In this document: positions 53,400 to 62,636 of the stretch, in pieces
Position numbering within the stretch: the first letter of the stretch is position 1
Layout of the letters: every line of letters begins with the position of its first letter
Source of the DNA: Halobellus ruber
Lineage (GTDB): Archaea; Halobacteriota; Halobacteria; Halobacteriales; Haloferacaceae
Reading direction: 5' to 3'
NCBI RefSeq assembly: GCF_014212355.1
Contig: NZ_JACKXD010000003.1
Coordinates: 434,001-498,000 of the forward strand
DNA: 64,000 bases
The notes under the pieces: model-generated
The model's database searches: none
Seen by the model: only the letters and a program-made list of their open reading frames with translations
What the model was told of the DNA's origin: nothing
Translations under genes and position numbers: made by a program

Positions 53400-54944
53400 A
53401 TGGCGACAGACGCATCCGAGGCCGAGCGGTCCGAGGAGGCGCCGGACGCATACCGGCGACTCCTCGAGGAGTACCGGCGCGTGGCGAACCTCAAGGCGGC
53501 GAGCGGCGTCCTCTCGTGGGACCAGCAGGTGATGATGCCCGAGGCGGGCACCCCGGCGCGCTCCCAGCAGCTCTCGACGCTGTCGGGGCTCTCCCACGAA
53601 CTGCTCACCGACGACGCCGTCGCCGAGGCGCTCGACGAACTCGAATCCGCGGAGCTGACCCCCGAATTGTCGGCGTCGGTCAGGGAGATCCGCCGGAAAC
53701 ACGACCGCGCGGCGGCGGTCCCCCGGTCGCTGATCGAGGAGATGTCGACGGCGTCCTCGGAGGCGCTGCCGGCGTGGGAGGCGGCGAAGGCCGACGACGA
53801 CTTCGAGTCCTTCGTGCCGCATCTGGAGACCCACGTCGAACTCAGCCGGGAGTACGCCGAGCAGATCGACCCCGACCGCGACCCGTATGCCGTACTCTTC
53901 GAGGAGTTCGAGCCGTGTCTCCCCTTGGAGCGCGCAGAGTCGATCCTCGCGACGCTCAAGGAGACGCTGGTGCCGATGATCGAGGAGATCCGCGCCTCCG
54001 AGGCGGACCTCGCGACCGACGCGTTCACCTCGCTGGGGGAGTATCCCGCCGACACGCAGGAGGAACTCTGCCGCGACGTGTTGACGGCGCTGGGCTACCC
54101 CTGGGAGCGCGGCCGGCTCGACACCGCCCCCCATCCGTTCTCGTCGGGGACGACGTTCGACGCCCGGGTGACGACCCGGTTCGACGAGTCGGACCCGCTG
54201 GGGTCGCTTTTGTCGACCGTCCACGAGTTCGGGCACGCGACCTACACGCTGGGGCTGCCGGACGACCACTACGCGACCCCGCTGGGCGAGGATCGGGACC
54301 TCTCGGTCCACGAGTCCCAATCGCGGCTGTGGGAGAACCACGTCGGCCGCTCGCAGGCGTTCTGGGAGAGCTTCCTCCCGACGGTCGCAGAACAGTTTCC
54401 CCAGGCGTCGGACGTGACCCCGCGGGAGGCCTACGAGGCCGCAAACCAGGTGTACGAGAACAACCTCATCCGGGTCGAGGCCGACGAACTCACCTACCAC
54501 CTCCACGTCGTGATCCGCTACGAGATCGAGCGCGACCTGATCCGCGGCGATCTCGACGTCGCCGAGGTCCCCGACGTGTGGAACGACAAGTACGAGCAGT
54601 ACCTCGGGATCCGGCCGGAGACTGATACCGAAGGCTGTCTCCAGGACATCCACTGGGCCCACGGCAACTTCGGCTACTTCCCGACGTACTCGCTGGGGTC
54701 GGCGATGGCCGCACAGCTGTACGCCGCCGCCGAGGCCGACATCGACGGCCTTGAGTCGTCGGTCGCCGCCGGCGAGTTCGACGCGCTCCACGGGTGGCTG
54801 ACCGAGAACGTCCACCGCCACGGCGCCCGCTACGAGACCGACGACCTGGTCGAACACGCCACGGGATCGCCGTTCACCGCCGACGCGTTCGTCGACTACG
54901 TCACCGAGAAGTACGGCGCGCTCTACGACCTCGATACCGTCTGA
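53400..54944 (+). CDS. Carboxypeptidase M32 (thermostable carboxypeptidase 1 type)
   Basis: Zinc carboxypeptidase, 514 residues. Zinc motif HEFGH (about residue 277) followed by the downstream Glu in SVHESQSRLWENHVGRS, the family HPFSSGTTFDARVTTRF segment and the YEIERDLIRGDL helix. The N-terminal 15 residues are acidic and low-complexity. Start ATG at 53400. Confidence 0.93.
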   Translation: MATDASEAERSEEAPDAYRRLLEEYRRVANLKAASGVLSWDQQVMMPEAGTPARSQQLSTLSGLSHELLTDDAVAEALDELESAELTPELSASVREIRRKHDRAAAVPRSLIEEMSTASSEALPAWEAAKADDDFESFVPHLETHVELSREYAEQIDPDRDPYAVLFEEFEPCLPLERAESILATLKETLVPMIEEIRASEADLATDAFTSLGEYPADTQEELCRDVLTALGYPWERGRLDTAPHPFSSGTTFDARVTTRFDESDPLGSLLSTVHEFGHATYTLGLPDDHYATPLGEDRDLSVHESQSRLWENHVGRSQAFWESFLPTVAEQFPQASDVTPREAYEAANQVYENNLIRVEADELTYHLHVVIRYEIERDLIRGDLDVAEVPDVWNDKYEQYLGIRPETDTEGCLQDIHWAHGNFGYFPTYSLGSAMAAQLYAAAEADIDGLESSVAAGEFDALHGWLTENVHRHGARYETDDLVEHATGSPFTADAFVDYVTEKYGALYDLDTV

Positions 54945-55044
54945 ACGGTCCATTTTAACGGTATTCACTTCGGTCGAACGTCCGTTTTCGGCCCGCGGAA
55001 ATCGGCGGTACAACTAAGTGATGACAACGCATACCACAGGCCGT

Positions 55045-55224
55045 ATGGCAGCGACACCAACTCCGGACGACGCCCTGTTCGACGAGTTCCTCGACGACCG
55101 CGGTCACGAGACCGAGCCGGTACGATGGGAGGAGTCGTATAACAAAAAGCAGTGCCCGGAGTGCGGTGCGCTTCACGACGACGACGCCGTCGACTGTACA
55201 GTCTGCGGGTGGAACCCCCAGTAG
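55045..55224 (+). CDS. HVO_0416-like small zinc finger protein
   Basis: 59 residues: DALFDEFLDDRGHE, WEESYNKKQCPECGALHDDD, and a second CTVCGWNPQ. Two CPxCG-like pairs make one zinc ribbon. Haloarchaea carry many such tiny proteins; this one matches the HVO_0416 type. An upstream in-frame ATG (55018) would add nine residues. Confidence 0.8.
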   Translation: MAATPTPDDALFDEFLDDRGHETEPVRWEESYNKKQCPECGALHDDDAVDCTVCGWNPQ

Positions 55225-55299
55225 CTGCACACGAAAGCCCGGGCGGGCCGCCTTCTCGAAACAGGTGACTTATCACGGACAAGCGCGTGGAACGGTCCA

Positions 55300-57156
55300 A
55301 TGACCGACTCGGACACCACAGTCACCCGGTTGTTCGGTGGACCGGGAAGCGGGAAGACGACCGCCTTGCTGGACCGCGTCGACGAGCTGCTGGAGCGCGA
55401 GGACGTGTCGATCCGCGACATCCTCGTCGTCTCCTACACCCGGGCGGCCGCCGCGGAGGTCCGCGAGCGCCTCGCGGAGCGCCGCGGCGTCTCCCCCCGA
55501 GCGCTGAAGGGGAACGTGGCGACGATGCACGCGAAAGCGTACGAACTGCTGGATCTCTCCCGCGGCGACGTCGTCGGCGAGGACGACAAACAGGAGTTCT
55601 GCGAGGAGTTCGGCATCGAGTTCGAAGACGAGTACAGCGGCGCGGGCCGGCGGACCGCCCGCTCGACCACCATCGGCAACAAGATCATCGCCACGAGCCA
55701 GTGGCTCCAGCGGACCCGCCGCGACGTCGCCGACTGGTACGACGTCCCCTTCCAGTGGAACGTCGAGGAGGTCCGACTTCCCCCCGAGGTCGACCCCAAC
55801 GCCCAGGAGGGTAACAAGTACACGCCGACGTGGCCCTCCGACGACGACCGGATCGACGTGCCGGAGGTCATCCGGGCGTGGCGCGCCTACAAGGGCGAAC
55901 ACGGTCTGGTCGGCTTCGCGGACATGCTCGAACGGGTCAAACAGCGGTCGCTGGTCCCTCACGTCGACAACCTGGTGATCGACGAGTTCCAGGACATCAC
56001 GACCCTGCAGTACGACGTCTACGAGGAGTGGAAACCGCACATGGACCGCGTGCTGGTCGCCGGCGACGACGACCAGGTGGTCTACGCGTGGCAGGGCGCT
56101 GACCCGAACCTGCTGCTGGACGCCGACCGCGACGAGGACGTGATCCTCCCGAACTCCTACCGGCTGCCCTCGCGGGTGCTCAGCGTGGTGAACCAGGAGA
56201 TCCGTCACATCGACACCCGCCAGGAGAAGGACCTCCGGCCGCGGAAGGAGGGCGGCACCGTCGAGGGGATCGACTCCCCCTCGATGCTGGATCTCGCCCG
56301 CAACGTCCGCTACACCATCGAGAGCGGCGACGACGACGAGACCATTATGGTGTTGTTCCGGGCACGCTACCAGCTGTTCCGCTTTATCGACGAGTTCCTC
56401 CCGCTGGGGATGCCCTTTTCGGCGCTGACCGACCAGCGGATGTGGACCGACCGGCTGACACAGTACGTCCGCGCCGTGGAGGCCCTCGACGAGGGGACGG
56501 AACTCGACGGCCTCCAGGCCCGCCGGCTCGCGGATATGCTCCAAGAGTCGGCGTTCGGGACGAACGACCGCGACGAACTGTTCGACTACATCGACGAACT
56601 CGAAGGAGAGTCGAACGCCGACGACCTCACCGAACTGCGGGTCGACCCCGACACTATCGCGGAGTTCGCGCCGTTCGCACCCGACGCCGATTCCGCGGGC
56701 GATATGCTCCGGAAGGTCACGTCGTTCCAGCGCAACTCCGTGGAGGCGTACTTCGACGGCGACTATCGGAAAATGGACCCCGACCGCGTCCGGATCGGCA
56801 CCATCCACTCCGCGAAGGGTCGGGAGGCCGACCACGTCTTCGTCGCCACCGACCTGACCGAGAAGGTGGTCGAACAGATGGCGGCGTCGGTCGACGATAC
56901 CGAGGTGCCGGGCGTCGAGGAGTTCACCTCCAAGACCGATCCGGTCCCGATCCTCACCGACAACGAGCGGCGGGTGTTCTACGTCGGAATGTCGCGGGCC
57001 AGAGAGCGGCTCGTCCTCCTCGAAAATCTGGTGAGCGGCGCGCCGACCCTTCCGGTCAGCGTCCTCCTCCACAACGAGATCCGCGAGGAATCCGTCGAGG
57101 AGCTGCTGGACGCCGCCCAGGAGGCCGACGCGCCGGCGCCGGAGCCGGACGCGTAG
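55300..57156 (+). CDS. UvrD/Rep-like superfamily 1 DNA helicase
   Basis: 3'-5' helicase, 618 residues. Motif I GGPGSGKTTALLDRV, Ia VVSYTRAAAAEVRERL, II VIDEFQDITTLQYD (DEFQ rather than DEXX), III AGDDDQVVYAWQGADP, IV LPNSYRLPSRVL, V GTIHSAKGREADHVFVA, VI RRVFYVGMSRARERLVLL. Compact 1B/2B regions. Conserved across haloarchaea, role in repair or replication fork upkeep presumed. The M24-like gene follows after 6 nt. Confidence 0.92.
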   Translation: MTDSDTTVTRLFGGPGSGKTTALLDRVDELLEREDVSIRDILVVSYTRAAAAEVRERLAERRGVSPRALKGNVATMHAKAYELLDLSRGDVVGEDDKQEFCEEFGIEFEDEYSGAGRRTARSTTIGNKIIATSQWLQRTRRDVADWYDVPFQWNVEEVRLPPEVDPNAQEGNKYTPTWPSDDDRIDVPEVIRAWRAYKGEHGLVGFADMLERVKQRSLVPHVDNLVIDEFQDITTLQYDVYEEWKPHMDRVLVAGDDDQVVYAWQGADPNLLLDADRDEDVILPNSYRLPSRVLSVVNQEIRHIDTRQEKDLRPRKEGGTVEGIDSPSMLDLARNVRYTIESGDDDETIMVLFRARYQLFRFIDEFLPLGMPFSALTDQRMWTDRLTQYVRAVEALDEGTELDGLQARRLADMLQESAFGTNDRDELFDYIDELEGESNADDLTELRVDPDTIAEFAPFAPDADSAGDMLRKVTSFQRNSVEAYFDGDYRKMDPDRVRIGTIHSAKGREADHVFVATDLTEKVVEQMAASVDDTEVPGVEEFTSKTDPVPILTDNERRVFYVGMSRARERLVLLENLVSGAPTLPVSVLLHNEIREESVEELLDAAQEADAPAPEPDA

Positions 57157-57162
57157 CCGGCC

Positions 57163-58368
57163 GTGGCTTCCGAGCGGCCCGGCGATCCCAACGGGGACGC
57201 CGGTCGCGACCGAATCCTGACTCCGGAGCCACCGGGGATCGACTACGGCCCGGTCGACGCCGCGATCGACGACATCGGCGCCGCCGGCTTCGTCGCGGTC
57301 GGCGGCCGCTTCGATCCGGACCTCCGGTATCTGACCCGGTTCGAGGGCCCCGAACGCGGGTACGCGTTCGTCCGCGTTCCCGGCAGGAGCGTGTTGTGTG
57401 CGCCGGCCGGATGCGTCAGGGCGGCGGAAGCCGGGTTCGACGGCGAGGTCACGGTCGACCGCGTTGCCGACCCGGCGGGCGAACGCGCCGCCGCGATCCT
57501 CGACCGCGAACGCGGCGATGCGGCGCCGGGTGCCGTGGTCCTTGTGCCGCCGACGATCCCCCACGACGCCGCGGTCTACCTCGAATGGGCGGGCTACGAA
57601 CTCCGGTCGACGACGGCGGTCGCCGAGGCACGCGTCGTCAAGTCGGACGGCGAGACCGACGCGATCGACGCCGTCCAGCGGGCGGCGACGGCGGGCGTCC
57701 GCGAGGCCGAGCGCCTACTTGCGGCGGCCGAGGTCGACGGCGACGAACTTCGGTCGGAGGGCCGCCCGGTCACCGCCGGCCGTCTCCGACGGGCGACGAA
57801 CGCCGAACTCGCCCGGCGCGGCGTCACGGGCGGGGGCAACACCGTCGTCGCCGCAGGGGCGGGGACGGAAGCCGGCGGGATGAACGGGACTGACGGCCGG
57901 ATCCGGGTTGACGACCCGGTCGTCGTCGCCGTCGCGCCGCGGGGGCCGTACGGGTACCACGGCTCCGTGACCCGAACGGTCGTCGTCGACAGCGACGGCG
58001 GGTGGGAACGCCGGGCGTACGTCGCGGTCGAATCCGCGCTCGACGCCGCGCTCGCCGAGGTCGAGGCCGGCGCCGTCGCGAGCGCGGTCGGCCGGGAGGC
58101 AGACGCCGAACTCGCGGCGTTCGGGTTCGATCCCGCGGCGGTGGCCGAGGAGGCAGCCGCGCCCGGCCACGGCGTCGGGCTCTCGCGGCGTGAGCGGCCG
58201 TTCCTCGACAGCGACGCGGAACTGAAACCGGGACACGTCGTGGCCGTCGAGCCGGGAGTGACGGAGCCCGATCGGGGAGAGGTCCGGCTGTCCGCCCTCG
58301 TTGTCGTGACGGCGGACGGTTACGACCGGCTGGGCGAGGGCGACCCGTCGTTCACGCCGCGACCCTGA
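57163..58368 (+). CDS. M24 (pita-bread) family protein, metal site degenerate
   Basis: 401 residues from a GTG at 57163. A creatinase-like N-terminal domain and the pita-bread C-terminal domain are recognisable (GYHGSVTRTVVVD, PGHGVGLSRRERPFL, VVAVEPGVTEP, LVVVTADGYDRLG). Of five usual metal ligands, His (GHG) and one Glu (VEPG) remain. The first Asp is Val, the second (SD-x-TRT) is Ser, and the last Glu is Ser. It is therefore probably not an aminopeptidase and may be a binding protein. It starts 6 nt after the UvrD-like helicase gene. Confidence 0.75.
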   Translation: MASERPGDPNGDAGRDRILTPEPPGIDYGPVDAAIDDIGAAGFVAVGGRFDPDLRYLTRFEGPERGYAFVRVPGRSVLCAPAGCVRAAEAGFDGEVTVDRVADPAGERAAAILDRERGDAAPGAVVLVPPTIPHDAAVYLEWAGYELRSTTAVAEARVVKSDGETDAIDAVQRAATAGVREAERLLAAAEVDGDELRSEGRPVTAGRLRRATNAELARRGVTGGGNTVVAAGAGTEAGGMNGTDGRIRVDDPVVVAVAPRGPYGYHGSVTRTVVVDSDGGWERRAYVAVESALDAALAEVEAGAVASAVGREADAELAAFGFDPAAVAEEAAAPGHGVGLSRRERPFLDSDAELKPGHVVAVEPGVTEPDRGEVRLSALVVVTADGYDRLGEGDPSFTPRP

Positions 58369-58383
58369 GCGTTCGCGCCGGAA

Positions 58384-58635
58384 CTACTCGGCGTCCTCGT
58401 CGTCGTCGGGCGTCACGACCGCCCGCCCCACGACCCCCTCGATGATCTTCATCGGGATCTCACCCGGGGTGGTGAGGTACTGCGGCAGCGCGACCATTGC
58501 GACCGCGACCGCGAGCAACCCGCCGCCCAGCAAGACGTCGCCCTCCGTGAGCCGGGTCAGCCCGAAGATGCCCACGGGTGCGGCGAAGATGACGGTCGCG
58601 GCCAGTTGGATCGTGCCGAGGATCCCGAGTCGCAT
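58384..58635 (-). CDS. DUF7533-like small membrane protein
   Basis: 83 residues, start MRLGILGTIQLAATVIFAAP, with two hydrophobic segments (ATVIFAAPVGIFGL and LLGGGLLAVAVAMVAL) and an acidic tail. Recurs in haloarchaea as DUF7533; function unknown. Converges with the M24-like gene; nadE lies upstream on the same strand. Confidence 0.65.
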   Translation of the reverse strand: MRLGILGTIQLAATVIFAAPVGIFGLTRLTEGDVLLGGGLLAVAVAMVALPQYLTTPGEIPMKIIEGVVGRAVVTPDDDEDAE

Positions 58636-58719
58636 CGTCCGCCGATCGGCGGCGACGGGGCAAAAGCGCCGCGGTCGGGGTAGTGGTTCGATCGAGTCGC
58701 CGCGACGGCTGTCGCCCGC

Positions 58720-59553
58720 CTACCGGTGGAGCGGGTCGGGCGCCGGCGGCATCGCCCGCTTGTGGGCGCTCCGCTCGTGGAGGTCGACCACGCGCTCGAC
58801 GTGGCTCTCGTCGACGTTGAGCGCCCGGACCGTGGCGGCTTTCGAAAGCGGGCCGTCGACGTGGAGCGCGAGGATTGCGTCGAGGGTGTCGTAGTCCAGG
58901 CCCATCTCCGCCTCGTCGGTCTGGCCCGACCACATCTCCGCGGAGGGCGTCTTCGTCACCAGGTTCTCGGGCGCGCCGAGGTGGGCCGCAAGCTGGCGGA
59001 CCTGCTGTTTGTAGAGGTTGCCGATGGGGTTGCAGTCGACCGCCTGGTCGCCGTACTTGGTGTAGTAGCCCGCCATCGCCTCCGCGCGGTTGCCGGTGCC
59101 GAGCACGACCCGGTTCTCGTGGTTGGCGACGAAGTAGTTCAGGACCGCGCGGGTCCGGACGTAGACGTTGCCCGCGGCCATCCGATCGTCGGCGGCCTCG
59201 GGGAACGCATCGAAGAACGCCTCCGCGATCGGCTGGATCTCCACGACGTCGTACTCGATGCCGAGCTCCTCGGCGACCCACTCGGCGTCGCTCATATTCT
59301 CCTCCGAGTTGGCGACGCTGGGCATCACCAGACCGTGGACGTTGCTGGGCCCCAGCGCCTCGACCGCGAGGTACGCCACGGTGGTGCTGTCGATCCCGCC
59401 GGAGAGTCCGATGACGGCGCCCTCCGCGCCCGCGTCGTCGACGACGTCCTCGATGAACGCTGCGAGATGGGCTGCGGTGGCGTCGAGTTCGGCGTCGGAC
59501 AGCCGGAGATCGAGCGGTGCGTCGGACTGTAGGACCTGTTGATCCGTGCTCAT
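58720..59553 (-). CDS. nadE: NAD+ synthetase
   Basis: Last step of NAD biosynthesis, ATP-dependent amidation of nicotinate adenine dinucleotide. 277 residues. PP-loop VIGLSGGIDSTTVAYL, then LVMPSVANSEENMSDAEWVA, VLGTGNRAEAMAGYYTKYGD and CNPIGNLYKQQVRQLA. It lacks a glutaminase domain, so it uses free ammonia. All motifs intact. Confidence 0.95.
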   Translation of the reverse strand: MSTDQQVLQSDAPLDLRLSDAELDATAAHLAAFIEDVVDDAGAEGAVIGLSGGIDSTTVAYLAVEALGPSNVHGLVMPSVANSEENMSDAEWVAEELGIEYDVVEIQPIAEAFFDAFPEAADDRMAAGNVYVRTRAVLNYFVANHENRVVLGTGNRAEAMAGYYTKYGDQAVDCNPIGNLYKQQVRQLAAHLGAPENLVTKTPSAEMWSGQTDEAEMGLDYDTLDAILALHVDGPLSKAATVRALNVDESHVERVVDLHERSAHKRAMPPAPDPLHR

Positions 59554-59701
59554 CGTGTGTACGTACGGTTGCGTACACTAATACTCACCTGTGTCCGGAA
59601 TTATCTGGACGAGCGTTCGGTTGTATCGCGGATCGGTGCCCGATCGACGGGGAACGGCGACCTGCGGTGGCCGCCGGCGCACCACGGCGAAGGACGGCCG
59701 C

Positions 59702-59708
59702 GTTTATG
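59702..59708 (+). promoter_or_regulatory. TATA-like box of panE
   Basis: GTTTATG lies 27-33 nt before the ATG at 59735, leaderless spacing. A similar TTTTATG (60864-60870) precedes panB. Confidence 0.45.
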
Positions 59709-59734
59709 TCCGCCCGAGCGCAACCCACGGCACG

Positions 59735-60691
59735 ATGCGGATCGTCATCTTCGGGGCCGGCAGCCTGGGAAGCCTGTTCGGTGCGCTGCTCGACGGCGCC
59801 CACGACGTGACGCTCGTGGGGCGGGATCCCCACATCTCCGCCGTCCGTGAGCACGGTCTCCGGGTGACCGGCGTCGACGACTTCGAGGCGTCGCCGGCGG
59901 CGACGACCGACGGGACGGAACTCGACTGCGACTTCGCGGTCGTGACGGTGAAAGCCTACGACACGGCCGGGGCCGCGCGGGACCTCGCCACCGGCGACGT
60001 CGGGGCGGCCGTGTCGCTGCAGAACGGCCTCGGCAACGAGGCGACGCTCGCGGCCGGGCTGGACTGTCCGGTCGTCGCCGGAACGACGAGCCACGGTGCG
60101 ATGCTTTCGGAGCCGGGAGTCGTAGAGTGGACCGGCCGCGGGGACGTCGTCGTCGGAGCCTGGCGTGGCGACGGCGCGGCGGGTGAGGGCGGCGATGTCA
60201 GCCGGGAGGACGAACACGGAAGGGGGACCGCGGCCGACCCCGCCTCAGGGGTCGCCGCGGCGTTTCGGGCCGCGTCGATCGGGGCGGAAGTCGAGTCCGA
60301 CATCGGGCGTCGGCTCTGGCGGAAGCTCGCGGTCAACGCCGCCATCAACCCCGTTTCCGCGCTCGCACGGATCCGGAACGGTCGGGTCTTCGAGGGCCCG
60401 ACGGCCGAGTACGCCGCGCGGGCCGCAAGGGAGGCTGCCGACGTCGCCCGCGCCGAGGGTGTCGATCTCGACGCGGGGGCGGCGGTCGAGGCGGCGCAGA
60501 CGGTGGCCCGTCGGACCGCCGACAACCGGTCGTCGATGTTCCAGGACGTCGCCGCCGGCCGCCGGACCGAGATCGACGCGGTCTCGGGGGTCGTCGCCGA
60601 GCGGGCCGACGAACACGGGGTCGACGCCCCGGTGAACGGGTTGCTGTGTGCGCTGCTCCGCGGGTGGGAAGCGGGGGAAGGGCTTCGATAG
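59735..60691 (+). CDS. panE: Ketopantoate reductase
   Basis: Reduces 2-dehydropantoate to pantoate for coenzyme A. 318 residues. N-terminal Rossmann IVIFGAGSLGSLFGALL, VTVKAYDT, SLQNGLGNE, and the catalytic Lys and Asn in LWRKLAVNAAINPVSAL. An inserted acidic loop (about residues 145-168) is present. panB follows 204 nt downstream with its own promoter. Confidence 0.93.
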   Translation: MRIVIFGAGSLGSLFGALLDGAHDVTLVGRDPHISAVREHGLRVTGVDDFEASPAATTDGTELDCDFAVVTVKAYDTAGAARDLATGDVGAAVSLQNGLGNEATLAAGLDCPVVAGTTSHGAMLSEPGVVEWTGRGDVVVGAWRGDGAAGEGGDVSREDEHGRGTAADPASGVAAAFRAASIGAEVESDIGRRLWRKLAVNAAINPVSALARIRNGRVFEGPTAEYAARAAREAADVARAEGVDLDAGAAVEAAQTVARRTADNRSSMFQDVAAGRRTEIDAVSGVVAERADEHGVDAPVNGLLCALLRGWEAGEGLR

Positions 60692-60895
60692 CGGACACAA
60701 CCTATGGAGGATACGGCGACGACTCCGTCCTGTCGAGCAACGCCGACCGGTCCGATCTACGCGGGGACCGGAAGGGGCCGAGGGTGAGGGAGCTGCCGAT
60801 GTCCGTTCAGTATTTCCGGGTCGTTCCCGTTCGATCGAAGCCAATTAGACCCGCTATCCGGCCTTTTATGCGCCGGCGCGTCCCACCTGTGGAGT

Positions 60896-61708
60896 ATGCC
60901 GAGCGTCAGGGACATCGTCGGCCGCGACCCGGAAGCCGACCCGATCACGGTGTTGACGGCGTACGACACCCCGACGGCGCGGATCGTCGACGACGCCGGG
61001 ATCGACGTCGTCCTCGTCGGGGACAGCATCGGCGACGCGGTCCTGGGACACGACTCCGCGCTTCCGGTGGCTCTCGACACGATCGCGACCCACACCGCGG
61101 CGGTCGCCCGCGGCGTCGACGACGCCCTCGTGGTCGCGGACTTGCCCTTCCTCAGCTACGGCGTGAGCGAACCGGAGAGCGTCCGCAACGCCGGGCGGAT
61201 GCTGAAGGAGGCCGGCGCCGGCGCGGTCAAACTCGAAAGCGGCCCCCACACCGTTGATTTGACCCGCCGGCTGGTCGAACTCGGGGTCCCGGTGCAGGCG
61301 CACCTCGGGCTGACTCCCCAGCACATCAACCGCGTGGGGCTGCAGCGGCAGGGCACCGACGAGGAGGCCGCCGCGGAGATCCTCGACCTCGCGGCGGCCC
61401 ACGAGGAGGCGGGCGCCTTTTCGCTGATCTTAGAACACATCCCCGCCAACCTCGCAGCGATCGTGACCGAGGAACTCGACATCCCCACCATCGGGATCGG
61501 CGCGGGCCCCGAGACCGACGGCCAGGTGCTTGTCGTCAACGACGCCGTGGGACTCTCCGAGCGCGCGCCACCGTTCGCGACGGCGTTCGGCGACGTCCGC
61601 GGGGAGATGATCGAGGCCGTCGAAGCGTATCGGGACGCGGTCACGACGGGAACGTTCCCGGGTGAGGAAGAGACGTATGTCGAAGAGGGACTGGAGTTGG
61701 ATAACTGA
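60896..61708 (+). CDS. panB: 3-methyl-2-oxobutanoate hydroxymethyltransferase
   Basis: Makes ketopantoate from 2-oxoisovalerate and a one-carbon folate-type donor. 270 residues, TIM barrel: VLTAYDTPTARIVDDAGIDV, LVGDSIGDAVLGHDSALPV, GAVKLESG, VPVQAHLGLTPQHIN, LEHIP and IPTIGIGAGPETDGQVLV. Adjacent to panE, making a small pantoate cluster. Confidence 0.95.
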   Translation: MPSVRDIVGRDPEADPITVLTAYDTPTARIVDDAGIDVVLVGDSIGDAVLGHDSALPVALDTIATHTAAVARGVDDALVVADLPFLSYGVSEPESVRNAGRMLKEAGAGAVKLESGPHTVDLTRRLVELGVPVQAHLGLTPQHINRVGLQRQGTDEEAAAEILDLAAAHEEAGAFSLILEHIPANLAAIVTEELDIPTIGIGAGPETDGQVLVVNDAVGLSERAPPFATAFGDVRGEMIEAVEAYRDAVTTGTFPGEEETYVEEGLELDN

Positions 61709-61774
61709 GACCGGGAGGCGGACGACCGGTCCCGGCTCGGGGTGGGAGCGGCGGCTCGTCGCCGACTCCGAACG

Positions 61775-61782
61775 TTTTATAC
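61775..61782 (+). promoter_or_regulatory. TATA box of tRNA-Gly
   Basis: TTTTATAC lies 36-43 nt before the mature 5' end of the tRNA, giving a short 5' leader. Confidence 0.5.
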
Positions 61783-61817
61783 TCACACGACGACCTTGCC
61801 CGAGTGTAGCCGCGAGC

Positions 61818-61888
61818 GCGCCAGTGGTCCAGTGGTAGGACAGTGGCTTCCCAAGCCACTAGCCCGGGTTCAATTCCCGGCTGGCGCA
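61818..61888 (+). tRNA. tRNA-Gly (anticodon CCC)
   Basis: 71 nt folding into a full cloverleaf: acceptor GCGCCAG/CTGGCGC, D stem GTCC/GGAC, anticodon stem GTGGC/GCCAC with loop TTCCCAA (anticodon CCC), T arm CCGGG-TTCAATT-CCCGG and discriminator A. CCA is not encoded. Its 3' 44 nt are repeated at 63380-63423, marking an integration site. Confidence 0.95.
61845..61888 (+). repeat. attL: 3' part of tRNA-Gly
   Basis: 44 nt from GGCTTCCCAAG to CTGGCGCA, identical to 63380-63423. Integrases of archaeal elements typically recombine in the anticodon-to-3' half of a tRNA gene, leaving the gene intact on one side. Confidence 0.8.
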
Positions 61889-62284
61889 TCCCTATCCTTT
61901 CGCCGTCCTGCGGTTTTGGCCTGTGACGAGCCAACGATGACGCCACAATGCTGCGCCACAGGAATTCAGACGAACCGACGACCCCGACGCTATCGGGCGA
62001 TTAGCGCTGTTGCCGCGCCACCCCGATTCGCACGAACGAAGGGGATACAGACCAGCCGAACACAGTCACATCCCCCGCGCGAGGTGACCGGGCGATGAGC
62101 GACCTCGATGAGGTGTCCCTCGTGTTGTCGCCCACGGACCGGTGTACCTCAATCTCAGGCAACTGCAGGATTACCGTGCCGAGCGCGAAGCCTGTATCCG
62201 GTGGCTGCTCACGTCCGGGAAGGATCCAGGACAGGAATCGGCGGCGAGAATGCGCGTCTACTGTTGGGGTTGATACCCAACGAT

Positions 62285-62299
62285 AAGGCTTAACGCCTT
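62285..62299. promoter_or_regulatory. Palindrome before the toxin-antitoxin operon
   Basis: AAGGC-TTAAC-GCCTT lies 29-43 nt before the first start codon, in the promoter position. A purine-rich GGAG (62320-62323) is a possible ribosome binding site. It may be the autoregulatory operator bound by the HTH partner. Confidence 0.4.
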
Positions 62300-62327
62300 T
62301 GCGTTCGCATCTCAACACAGGAGAATA

Positions 62328-62636
62328 ATGCCTGCGACGGTCTTGTACCGGGACGAAGGCGAGAAACCGGATGGGAGCCGGTACGAGATGGTCGCGTGGC
62401 AAGTCCCGGTGAGCGAGGACTACCCGCAGGGATTGAAGTACAGCTTCCAGTATATGGACGCTGACGGCGACACGCTCCTGCGGTACGACAACTCGCCGTA
62501 TCACCTGGATGTCGGTCGACACCACCGACATCCGCCCGAGGGTGAGATCACGAAGCTGGAGTTCGCGGGGCTCTCCGACCTGATCGACGACTTCCAAAAC
62601 GAGGTGACCGAAATCTATGAGCAACGAACCGACTGA
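62328..62636 (+). CDS. tumE: TumE-like toxin (DUF6516 family)
   Basis: 102 residues: VLYRDEGEKPDGSRYEMVAW, LKYSFQYMDADGDTLLRYDN, SPYHLDVGRHHRHPPEGEI and a C-terminal helix DLIDDFQNEVTEIYEQ. The compact beta-rich core followed by HH-x-HP is typical of DUF6516 proteins, which pair with an HVO_A0114-type DNA-binding partner. Its 3' end overlaps the next gene by 20 nt, ensuring coupled synthesis. Confidence 0.75.
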   Translation: MPATVLYRDEGEKPDGSRYEMVAWQVPVSEDYPQGLKYSFQYMDADGDTLLRYDNSPYHLDVGRHHRHPPEGEITKLEFAGLSDLIDDFQNEVTEIYEQRTD

